Part shown: positions 1 through 5,798 of the stretch, one piece after another | Position numbering within the stretch: position 1 is the stretch's first letter | Layout: each line of letters opens with the position of its first letter | Assembly: GCA_024653795.1 (NCBI GenBank) | Contig: JANLHY010000253.1 | Location: forward strand, 1-6,175 | Length of the DNA stretch: 6,175 nucleotides | Origin: Candidatus Brocadiaceae bacterium | GTDB taxonomy: Bacteria; Planctomycetota; Brocadiia; Brocadiales; Brocadiaceae | Reading direction: 5' to 3' | Program-made: the position numbers and the translations under genes | The notes under the pieces: model-generated | The model's database searches: none | What the model was told of the DNA's origin: nothing | The model's input: the letters and a program-made list of their open reading frames with translations, nothing else

Positions 1-2
1 AC

Positions 3-923
3 CACATAAATAAAGAGATTCAATACGTATTATATTGTAGTGGAAAGAATGTTATTAAATCAGACAAAATTGAAGAATTGCAAGAACATCAAATAAAGAG
101 ATTATTTATACGAAAGGAAGATCAAAAGATATATTTAAAATACGTTGAATCGAGTCTAAAACATATTGTTAACGATGATAGGGTGGATATTAAAGAAAAG
201 GCACGTATCGTTTATGATGTAGCTAAAAACATTATGGCCGATGTTTTTGAAGATCCGCGTTCCGGTGAACAAGTGGAACGATCGAAGGATTGGGTGTCAA
301 ACACCATCAACCTTGTTGTGAGGAGTAAAGATTCCTTTTCAAGTATGATGAGTATGATTTCACATGATTATTATACCTATACACACTCAGTAAATGTGTC
401 GGTATTGGGACTGTTATTTTCAAAATACTTAGGTATTGATGGAGGTGAGATGCAGTCCTTTGGAACCGGGTTGTTGTTGCACGATGTGGGTAAAACGCAG
501 ATTGACTTTGAGATAATCAATAAAAAGGAACGGTTGAACGAAGAAGAGTTTGCGAGGATTAAAATGCATGTAGAAATTGGCGCCGATATTCTAAAACAAA
601 CAGGTTGTGCCGGTAACACAAGTTTTTTCGCTATCATGCAGCATCATGAAAAACATAACGGGAAAGGCTATCCAAATGGATTAAGGGGTGATGAGATCCA
701 CAAACACGGTAAAATTGCAGGTATTATAGATGTGTATGATGCCTTGACAACAAAAAGGTCTTATTCCGATGCGAGAAAGCCATTTGCGGCATTGAAGATT
801 ATGAATGAAGAAATGAAATGGAGCTTTGATGAGAAATATTTCAAGGACTTCATCCTGTTTCTTGGTTCAGGTGGTGAAAGGCAGTATCAGAAAAGTAAGA
901 AGATATTTCCTGTACATGTATAG
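3..923 (+). CDS. HD-GYP domain protein, probable cyclic di-GMP phosphodiesterase (5' end outside the window)
   Basis: The reading frame is open to the left edge with no stop, so the gene starts upstream. A TTG at 78 is not the real start, because the 25 codons before it (IQYVLYCSGKN...) align with the interior of the next gene (IKYLLYCKGNN). The visible 306 residues carry the tail of an N-terminal domain, a helical linker, then a complete HD-GYP domain: HSVN, HDVGK (codon for H at 480), KMHVEIG, QHHE, NGKGYPNGL and DVYDALTTKRSY. All expected metal ligands and the DxxDALTxxRxY motif are present. Known members of this family hydrolyse c-di-GMP to pGpG or GMP in the cytoplasm. Activity here is inferred. 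The missing N-terminus probably holds a sensor such as GAF, by analogy with the neighbour. The position four residues before the first H is Y, not the E used as an extra ligand in trinuclear HD-GYPs, so a two-metal site is more likely. Confidence 0.93.
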   Translation, partial: HINKEIQYVLYCSGKNVIKSDKIEELQEHQIKRLFIRKEDQKIYLKYVESSLKHIVNDDRVDIKEKARIVYDVAKNIMADVFEDPRSGEQVERSKDWVSNTINLVVRSKDSFSSMMSMISHDYYTYTHSVNVSVLGLLFSKYLGIDGGEMQSFGTGLLLHDVGKTQIDFEIINKKERLNEEEFARIKMHVEIGADILKQTGCAGNTSFFAIMQHHEKHNGKGYPNGLRGDEIHKHGKIAGIIDVYDALTTKRSYSDARKPFAALKIMNEEMKWSFDEKYFKDFILFLGSGGERQYQKSKKIFPVHV

Positions 924-932
924 GAAATATTT

Positions 933-958
933 ACAGCCTGGGAAGGGGCTGTTTAATT
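933..958 (+). terminator. weak intrinsic terminator candidate after the first HD-GYP gene
   Basis: ACAGCC (933-938) pairs with GGCTGT (947-952) around an 8-base loop, followed by TTTAATT. It lies 10 bases after the TAG stop. The stem is short and the T-run is interrupted, so termination would be weak. Confidence 0.45.
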
Positions 959-1063
959 ATTAGACCGTATCAATGCAGCTATGGTTGCGGTTTTGTAAGA
1001 TATAAAACATTTGGGTATCAGTAGTTAATATTATATTTATCAGGAAGTTGTTTGGGAAATAAT

Positions 1064-1080
1064 TTGGCACTTGTATTGCT
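1064..1080 (+). promoter_or_regulatory. sigma-54 (RpoN) promoter, -24/-12 type
   Basis: TTGGCAC, five bases, then TTGCT matches the sigma-54 consensus (YTGGCAC-N5-TTGCW) in every conserved position. The GG and GC doublets are exactly ten bases apart, and transcription would start near 1091. It points toward the GAF/HD-GYP gene, whose ATG is about 450 bases further on. The intervening sequence is a repeat cluster, so the transcript would have a long structured leader, or the promoter may serve a small RNA. No activator binding site was identified. Confidence 0.7.
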
Positions 1081-1132
1081 CATTAAAAAACAAGATGCAA
1101 GATTCAGGATATCGTGCATCGTGCTCTAAAAC

Positions 1133-1164
1133 TTGATTGTATAGGGAATTTCATTTTATTTATG
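1133..1164 (+). repeat. dispersed direct repeat, copy 1
   Basis: This stretch shares ATTGTATAGG and ATTTCATTTTATTTATG with 4248-4277, differing by a two-base gap and one base between or beside the blocks. In both places it sits immediately before a cluster of palindromic repeats. It shows no coding potential. Confidence 0.75.
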
Positions 1165-1174
1165 TGGATTTAGG

Positions 1175-1290
1175 GTAGGGTGGGTTAAGCGGAGCGAACC
1201 CACCCCTGAGTCCCCTCCCGGGAGGGGATTGAGGGGTGGGTATTGTGAAGGTGGATTCGGCGTAAAAACCAACGCCTTAATCCACCCTAC
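1175..1290. repeat. composite palindromic element of three nested hairpins
   Basis: The ends form an inverted repeat, GTAGGGTGG (1175-1183) with CCACCCTAC (1282-1290). Inside are three hairpins: GGGTGGGTT/AACCCACCC (1178-1186 with 1197-1205); a near-perfect palindrome at 1198-1241 centred on CCCCTCCC/GGGAGGGG, with one mismatch and one G-T pair; and GGTGGATT/AATCCACC (1250-1257 with 1279-1286) extended by GGCGT/ACGCC. The first two share bases and cannot form together. It resembles REP- or MITE-like non-coding elements. No transposase is nearby. Confidence 0.8.
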
Positions 1291-1299
1291 TCATAACTG

Positions 1300-1439
1300 T
1301 CAGGGCTAGAGCCCAATCCCCGTTTTTACGAGGACAAGTTCAGATAAGACCGTCACTTCGACAGGCTCAGTACAGGCACTAACCCCAGCCTTAAGGCTGG
1401 GGTTAACGGATACACGCCATACCGGGGCTTTAGCCCTGA
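1300..1439. repeat. inverted-repeat-bounded element with a perfect palindrome inside
   Basis: TCAGGGCTAGAGCCC (1300-1314) is inverted at 1425-1439 with one difference, and each arm is itself a small hairpin. Between them lie one copy of the CGTTTTYACGAGGACAAG repeat (1318-1338), a stretch reading CACTTCGACAGGCTCAGTAC (1355-1374) that resembles a short repeat seen in many bacterial genomes, and a perfect 26-base palindrome at 1380-1405 (half-site TAACCCCAGCCTT). Confidence 0.75.
1318..1338 (+). repeat. 21-bp dispersed repeat, copy 1
   Basis: Four C followed by GTTTTTACGAGGACAAG. It differs at one base (T for C) from the copies at 4358-4378 and 4437-4457. All three are in the same orientation and lie between genes. 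Confidence 0.85.
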
Positions 1440-1448
1440 TGGCACAGC

Positions 1449-1468
1449 AACATGAAGTTGTTCATGTT
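1449..1468. repeat. AT-rich perfect hairpin upstream of the GAF/HD-GYP gene
   Basis: AACATGAA (1449-1456) pairs perfectly with TTCATGTT (1461-1468) around GTTG, and is followed by the T-rich ATTTATTGTTAATT. It could be an operator-type palindrome or a weak terminator. The sequence alone does not decide. Confidence 0.5.
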
Positions 1469-1506
1469 ATTTATTGTTAATTCATTACAACTGTGTTTCG
1501 TGGGTA

Positions 1507-1521
1507 TGAGGCTTCGCCTCA
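1507..1521 (+). repeat. hairpin just ahead of the ribosome binding site
   Basis: TGAGGC (1507-1512) pairs with GCCTCA (1516-1521) around TTC, ending eight bases before the AGAGGA ribosome binding site at 1530-1535. It may affect leader stability or may be another short repeat. Confidence 0.5.
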
Positions 1522-1543
1522 CTAATTACAGAGGATAATTGCT

Positions 1544-3232
1544 ATGACAACAAGTATGTTGACTCAACCAGTTAGAGAAGATCTGGAAATAGTTCAGGAT
1601 ACGCTAAACGATATTAGATGCCTTGCTAAATTATATTATCTGTTACACCATCCGCGTAGCACTGATAAATTAATGGATGAGTCTTATGGTAGTCTGAAGG
1701 AACTAAATCTCAAGGAAATCGGATATGCTTTAACTTCGGTGCTCGATCTGGAGAGGGTATTTCCACTCGTCAATAATATTACTGTCTGTGGGACGGGCAG
1801 TTTGTCTGGGATTATTGTGTTAGTCAATGGAGATGAAGTACAGTTAAAGGCCGCAAAAGGTCTGCCCGGCCACATAGCAAATGATACAATATTTAAGGTG
1901 GGAGATGGAGCAATCGGGTGGGTTGTGAAATGCGGGAAGTCGCTGGTTATCGATGACATTGAAAAAGATCTGCGTTTTAATAAGCAACAATTTCAGTGGT
2001 ATCTTGGGAAAACAGTACTCTGTGTTCCCATAAAGGCAAGGGGCAGGGTTGTTGGTGTAATAAGCGTAAATAGTAAAAAGTCAGGAGATAGTTATACAGA
2101 TAATGACGTACGATTCCTGGAAACGATTGCAGCATATGTAGCAATTGCCATTAGGAATACAGATTTGTATGAGAGATTAAAAAATCCTAACAAGCTGGAC
2201 AGCTTTACTTCTACGTATTATGACAAAAACAAAAAATATTTACCCGTTACCTTAAGAAGTATAAAAACCGGCGCATTCGCAGGATGCGATCTGTATTTGA
2301 AAACTGTAGTGAATGATGAAATTAAATATTTATTGTATTGTAAGGGTAATAACCTGGTTGACGATGAACGGAAAGAATCATTTTTAAAGAAAAATATCAA
2401 TAAGATTTACGTTGCAAAGAATGGTAATGCACAATACTTGCGGTACATGGAAACAAATCTTGAGCAGGTGGTTCGCGATGAAATGGCTACGTTGCATGAG
2501 AGGATTCAGATCGTTTATGACGTTGCGATGAATATGACAACAGATATATTGAAAGATGCAAGCATTGGTATCGCCGTTGAAAGGGCAAGGGATTGGACTA
2601 CGGTAGCGCTTGATTTTATGTTGAAAGATAAAGAAGTTTATTCACATCTGACGGAAATGTTGACATACGATGGGAATGTCCTCAGGCATTCGGTAAATAC
2701 AGCCATATTAGGGTTACTATTTGGATATTATCTTGAAATGCCTGCTAATGATCTTTTGACCTTAGGCACCGGGTTGCTTCTGCACGATGTTGGCAAAGCG
2801 AAGATAGACCATTATATGATAAAAAAGGATATGGAAGAGTTGACAAAGGAAGAAAGAGAACAGATGAGAAAACACACCGATTTGGGTTTTATTCTTCTGT
2901 CTAACAGCGGCAATCTATCCAGGGAAGCATGTCTCATTGCAAAACAACATCACGAACTATATAACGGAAAAGGATACCCTGATAATTTGGAAGGCGAGGA
3001 AATCCATTATTATAGTCGTATAACCCGTATTTTGGACGAATTTGAAATACGGATGTCCAGGATTACAGGAAACGACTCGAACTCTGCTTTTAACGTTTTA
3101 CAGAATATGGTAAAGAGAATGGCGGGGAGCTTTGATAAAGAGATATTAAAAAAGTTTATTGATTTTTTACAGATTAGTGCCGGTGAAGAATCGGATGAAG
3201 TCCAACATAAAGTAGTTGAATTAGTAGAGTAG
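1544..3232 (+). CDS. GAF domain / HD-GYP domain protein with degenerate DxxDALT motif
   Basis: 562 residues, no signal peptide or membrane segment, so cytoplasmic. The ATG follows AGAGGA (1530-1535) with good spacing. Residues ~60-208 read as a GAF sensor domain (GDGAIGWVV, VLCVPIKARGRVVGVISV, AAYVAIAIRNTDLYERL). Residues ~232-310 are a domain shared with the upstream HD-GYP protein. Residues ~375-545 are HD-GYP: H382, H414-D415 in HDVGK, H444, H469-H470, GYP at 477-479 and D498. These are the expected metal ligands. The motif DVYDALTTKRSY of the neighbour is replaced by DEFEIRMSRITG (498-509) without a length change, so it decayed by substitution, not frameshift. The family hydrolyses c-di-GMP. 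Here activity could be lost or altered and the protein may act as a ligand-controlled regulator. It stands 98 bases upstream of the flagellin gene, which suggests a motility role. Confidence 0.93.
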   Translation: MTTSMLTQPVREDLEIVQDTLNDIRCLAKLYYLLHHPRSTDKLMDESYGSLKELNLKEIGYALTSVLDLERVFPLVNNITVCGTGSLSGIIVLVNGDEVQLKAAKGLPGHIANDTIFKVGDGAIGWVVKCGKSLVIDDIEKDLRFNKQQFQWYLGKTVLCVPIKARGRVVGVISVNSKKSGDSYTDNDVRFLETIAAYVAIAIRNTDLYERLKNPNKLDSFTSTYYDKNKKYLPVTLRSIKTGAFAGCDLYLKTVVNDEIKYLLYCKGNNLVDDERKESFLKKNINKIYVAKNGNAQYLRYMETNLEQVVRDEMATLHERIQIVYDVAMNMTTDILKDASIGIAVERARDWTTVALDFMLKDKEVYSHLTEMLTYDGNVLRHSVNTAILGLLFGYYLEMPANDLLTLGTGLLLHDVGKAKIDHYMIKKDMEELTKEEREQMRKHTDLGFILLSNSGNLSREACLIAKQHHELYNGKGYPDNLEGEEIHYYSRITRILDEFEIRMSRITGNDSNSAFNVLQNMVKRMAGSFDKEILKKFIDFLQISAGEESDEVQHKVVELVE

Positions 3233-3242
3233 AATACACAAA

Positions 3243-3268
3243 GAATAACCTCGGGCGCCTGGTTATTC
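3243..3268 (+). terminator. hairpin after the GAF/HD-GYP gene, possible terminator
   Basis: GAATAACC (3243-3250) pairs perfectly with GGTTATTC (3261-3268) around a 10-base GC-rich loop, starting 11 bases after the TAG stop. No T-run follows, so it may be an attenuator or an RNA-stability structure in the flagellin leader, not a full terminator. Confidence 0.45.
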
Positions 3269-3316
3269 CTGGGATTCTGCTAAAAAATGTAATTGTATTA
3301 TATTATGAACTTTAAC

Positions 3317-3324
3317 AAGGAGGG
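3317..3324 (+). promoter_or_regulatory. strong Shine-Dalgarno site of the flagellin gene
   Basis: AAGGAGGG is complementary to the 16S rRNA 3' end and sits six bases before the ATG at 3331. This fixes the start and fits a highly expressed structural protein. The AT-rich stretch at 3281-3307 could hold a -10 box (TATTAT or TATATT), but I see no convincing -35, sigma-28 or sigma-54 match directly upstream. Confidence 0.85.
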
Positions 3325-3330
3325 TTAACT

Positions 3331-4242
3331 ATGGGTTCGAGAATTAATACCAATATTGGCGCTTTAAACGCCTTAAAATCACTGAATGATGTTGGTAACC
3401 GGTTATCAGTTGCTCAATTAAGGCTGGCTACGGGTAAAAGAATAAACAATGCAGCTGATGATGCCGCAGGTTACTCCATCGCCAAAAAGTTTAACGCCCG
3501 TGCAGAAGGTCTTGGTCAGGCATTAAACAACATCGGTTCTGCTAAGAATCTTGTCGCAGTTGCGGAAGGCCACCTGGGTAACATTATTGACATTCTGACA
3601 CAGATGAAAACAAAGGCAATTCAGGCAGCCGATGATTCACTGGGTACTGCAGAGCGTACCTCCATTAAGGGAGAACTGCTAAAATTAACCAGTCAGGTTG
3701 ACCTTGAAGTTAATCAGGCCACGTGGAACGACAAAACAATATTCAGTGGCAATGCTACAACCGGCACATCCAGCGCTGTTTTATTTAAGTTCCAAATTGG
3801 TGCAGGGGCAAGTAGCACAAATGATATCCTGAAGTTTGATTTGCTTGCAAAGGCCAATGTCAGCTTTGATTCTGGCGCTACAACCAAAGGTTTTTCTTCT
3901 TCCGGTTTAAATGTTACGGTCGCTACTGGCGCACTTGCTGGTTCAATAATTGGTTCATCAGCGTCTGCTCAAATATTAATGGGCAGGATAGATATCGCTA
4001 TAGCCGATGTGTCTGAGGCATTGAGCTACATTGGGTCAGTCGTGAACAGGTTAACGTATCAGGAGACAAGCTTGACTATAGCCAAGACGAATACTGAGGC
4101 AGCGAGGAGCCGTATCGAGGATGCCGACATGGCGTTTGAGCAGTTGGAGGCAACTAAGCTGCAGATATTACAACAGACCGCCAGCGCCATGCTTGCCCAG
4201 GCAAATACAGGACCACAGGCGATACTGAACTTGTTCAAGTAA
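3331..4242 (+). CDS. flagellin, flagellar filament subunit
   Basis: 303 residues, complete, with both conserved flagellin ends. The N-terminal D0/D1 half (residues 1 to ~140) contains SRINTNIGALNAL, LATGKRINNAADDAAGYSIA and the helices to TWNDKTIFSG. The C-terminal half (~214-303) contains IGSVVNRLTYQ, EAARSRIEDADMAFE and the end LQILQQTASAMLAQANTGP. The middle (~141-213) is a short variable domain rich in Gly, Ser, Thr and Ala, so the protein is small for a flagellin but not truncated. Flagellins are exported by the flagellar type III system without a cleaved signal and polymerise under the cap. Ser/Thr residues in the variable part are possible O-glycosylation sites, in keeping with the downstream glycosyltransferase. 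At the loop that in enteric flagellins reads QRVREL, this protein has TQMKTK. The name fliC/hag is not assigned because several flagellin paralogues may exist. Confidence 0.97.
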   Translation: MGSRINTNIGALNALKSLNDVGNRLSVAQLRLATGKRINNAADDAAGYSIAKKFNARAEGLGQALNNIGSAKNLVAVAEGHLGNIIDILTQMKTKAIQAADDSLGTAERTSIKGELLKLTSQVDLEVNQATWNDKTIFSGNATTGTSSAVLFKFQIGAGASSTNDILKFDLLAKANVSFDSGATTKGFSSSGLNVTVATGALAGSIIGSSASAQILMGRIDIAIADVSEALSYIGSVVNRLTYQETSLTIAKTNTEAARSRIEDADMAFEQLEATKLQILQQTASAMLAQANTGPQAILNLFK

Positions 4243-4247
4243 ATAGT

Positions 4248-4277
4248 TGAATTGTATAGGATTTCATTTTATTTATG
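4248..4277 (+). repeat. dispersed direct repeat, copy 2
   Basis: Second copy of the sequence at 1133-1164. It begins five bases after the flagellin stop and is followed directly by a palindromic repeat cluster, as in copy 1. Confidence 0.75.
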
Positions 4278-4291
4278 CAGGTTTTGGGGAG

Positions 4292-4340
4292 ACACGGACT
4301 GTACAGACGCATAGCAATGCGTCTCTACGTTTGTCCGTGT
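4292..4340 (+). repeat. nested double hairpin after flagellin, possible terminator
   Basis: The outer arms ACACGGAC (4292-4299) and GTCCGTGT (4333-4340) are perfectly complementary. Inside, AGACGCAT (4305-4312) pairs perfectly with ATGCGTCT (4317-4324) around AGCA, with three more pairs across a C-C mismatch. The inner part resembles the AGACGC..GCGTCT repeat found in many bacteria. The structure ends in TTTAACTT and is the first strong hairpin after the flagellin gene, so it may end that transcript. Confidence 0.6.
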
Positions 4341-4357
4341 TTAACTTAAATCCACAT

Positions 4358-4378
4358 CCCCGTTTTCACGAGGACAAG
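4358..4378 (+). repeat. 21-bp dispersed repeat, copy 2
   Basis: Four C followed by GTTTTCACGAGGACAAG. It is identical to the copy at 4437-4457, 79 bases downstream. Confidence 0.85.
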
Positions 4379-4400
4379 TATTTTATAATGGCACAAATTA

Positions 4401-4529
4401 TTCCCCTCTTGGGAGGGGTTAGGGGTGGGTTCCTTTCCCCGTTTTCACGAGGACAAGGGGCGTGGAATCTCAGAGAATATTTCACGAATTACCGACTTAC
4501 CCACCCCTAAATCCCCTCCCAAGAGGGGA
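4401..4529. repeat. MITE-like element with ~30-bp inverted ends
   Basis: The left arm 4401-4430 (CCCCTCTTGGGAGGGG, then AGGGGTGGGT) is inverted at 4498-4529 (ACCCACCCCTAAATCCCCTC, then CCAAGAGGGG), with a two-base gap. About 67 bases lie between, including a full copy of the 21-bp repeat. The arms belong to the same family as the palindrome at 1198-1241. No open reading frame or transposase is inside. The right end lies 36 bases before the glycosyltransferase start. Confidence 0.75.
4437..4457 (+). repeat. 21-bp dispersed repeat, copy 3
   Basis: Identical over 21 bases to 4358-4378. It is enclosed by the inverted arms of the element at 4401-4529. Confidence 0.85.
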
Positions 4530-4564
4530 CTTTCTTACTCGAAAAGAAGCCATACGATAAACAC

Positions 4565-5767
4565 ATGGTGCGCCTTTCTGCCTGTCTCATTGTTAAAAAC
4601 GAATCACTCATTCTCCCGCGTTGTCTTGAGAGCCTCCGTTCTTTTGTAGACGAGATAATCGTTGTTGATACAGGTTCCACCGATAACACAACAGAAATAG
4701 CGCGTAGTTATGGTGCACAGGTGAAACATTTTACGTGGGTAGATAACTTTTCTGCCGCTCGTAACGAATCATTGCGTCATGCCAGTAGCGACTGGATTCT
4801 TTATATTGATGCAGATGAAGTTATCAATGTTGCAAACGCCGGTAAAATTCGCCAGGTAATTACGCAAGAGGATATCATGGGCGTTACTGTGCGCCAGTGC
4901 ATTCCTCAGCAATCTGAAAATATTGCAGCAACTTTTTACAGTGAATACTGCCGTCTTTTTCGACATCATCCCGCTATTCGATTCGAAGGGGCAATTCATG
5001 AACAGATTCTTCCATCAATAGAACGTATTGGAGGAAAGGTATTACGCGCGGACATTGTGATTCATCATTGGGCTTATGCAGCCACTGAGGATAAAAAGCG
5101 ATGCCGGGCCGAACGAAACCTTCGTTATCTGCTTGCAGAGGTAAAACGTGTGCCGGATGATCCATTTGTGCATTTCAATCTTGGGATGACTTACAGGGAA
5201 CTTGGACAACAAGACATAGCAATTCGCTCCTTTCATTGTGCGCTGGACAAGGACGATGGCCATATCAAGCGTGAGCTTATAGGCCAGATACATTTAAATC
5301 TGGCCAAGCTATACCTGGAATCAGGCAATCATGCAAAAGCTGCTTATCATGCGCAACAGGTTGCAACTTATGAGCCTAATAATCCCGTGTCTTATTATAT
5401 ATTGGCAACACTGGCGGTAGCTAACAACCAATTTAATACAGCAATCAAGTATCTAGAGAGAGCAATACAAATTACCAAAGGTAAAGAAGGATTGTCTCCA
5501 AGCGTAGATTTGAATATGTCCAGGATTTATTTAGAACTGGGCTGCTGTCGCAGCACAACAGGTGATTACGAGGGGGCGGAGGCGGAGTTTATTCGTTCTA
5601 TAGAGTATAATTCTTCGGTTGCGTTACCTCATTTGCTATTGGGGAACTGTCGCTTTATGCGTGGTGACCTGGCTGGGGCCAGGGATATGTATGAGCGTGT
5701 CCTTGTCCTGGACCCGTCGAGGGAAGACGCTCAACGTGGCCTTGCCCTGTGTTGCAGTCGTAAATAA
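4565..5767 (+). CDS. family 2 glycosyltransferase with C-terminal TPR repeats
   Basis: 400 residues, cytoplasmic, no membrane segment. Residues 1 to ~175 are a GT-A fold GT2 domain: LSACLIVKNE at the start, VVDTGSTDNT (33-42) for nucleotide-sugar binding, the metal-binding DAD in YIDADE (80-85), and FEGAIHEQI (140-148) followed by HHW (167-169). Residues ~200-390 are about five TPR units (for example FNLGMTYRELGQQDIAIRSF and LANNQF-type turns), which usually bind protein partners. This SunS-like layout is common in enzymes that glycosylate peptides or proteins. Its place after flagellin suggests that flagellin is the acceptor, but this is inference; cell-surface glycan synthesis is the alternative. 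The ATG was chosen because the GT2 fold begins at once and an in-frame stop lies at 4508-4510. There is no clear ribosome binding site (only AAAAGAAG at 4542-4549), so expression may be low. Confidence 0.9.
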   Translation: MVRLSACLIVKNESLILPRCLESLRSFVDEIIVVDTGSTDNTTEIARSYGAQVKHFTWVDNFSAARNESLRHASSDWILYIDADEVINVANAGKIRQVITQEDIMGVTVRQCIPQQSENIAATFYSEYCRLFRHHPAIRFEGAIHEQILPSIERIGGKVLRADIVIHHWAYAATEDKKRCRAERNLRYLLAEVKRVPDDPFVHFNLGMTYRELGQQDIAIRSFHCALDKDDGHIKRELIGQIHLNLAKLYLESGNHAKAAYHAQQVATYEPNNPVSYYILATLAVANNQFNTAIKYLERAIQITKGKEGLSPSVDLNMSRIYLELGCCRSTTGDYEGAEAEFIRSIEYNSSVALPHLLLGNCRFMRGDLAGARDMYERVLVLDPSREDAQRGLALCCSRK

Positions 5768-5798
5768 TTTAACGTTAAGGAAATTCAAACAATGAGTT

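Noticed and set aside
78..80. TTG as the start of the first HD-GYP protein
   Set aside because: The frame is open upstream to the window edge and those codons align with the interior of the paralogue, so the start lies outside the window.
377..637. Minus-strand open frames under the HD-GYP, GAF and glycosyltransferase genes
   Set aside because: They are shadows of well-supported + strand genes and show no recognisable protein features.
1440..1456. TGGCAC at 1440-1445 as a sigma-54 promoter close to the GAF/HD-GYP gene
   Set aside because: The expected TTGC at -12 is absent; the sequence there lies in the AACATGAA hairpin.
3281..3307. Sigma-28 promoter directly upstream of flagellin
   Set aside because: A TAAA is present but no GCCGATAA-like -10 follows at the right distance; only an AT-rich stretch is seen.
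4390..4405. TGGCAC at 4389-4394 as a second sigma-54 promoter
   Set aside because: The -12 element is missing: after five bases the sequence reads ATTCC, not TTGC, and it runs into the repeat arm.
1318..4457. The 21-bp repeats as a CRISPR array
   Set aside because: Only three copies exist, two 79 bases apart and one 3 kb away, with no regular spacers and no cas genes.
4247..4649. Two small overlapping + strand open frames between flagellin and the glycosyltransferase
   Set aside because: They run through palindromic and dispersed repeats, lack ribosome binding sites and family motifs, and the second overlaps the start of the glycosyltransferase in another frame.
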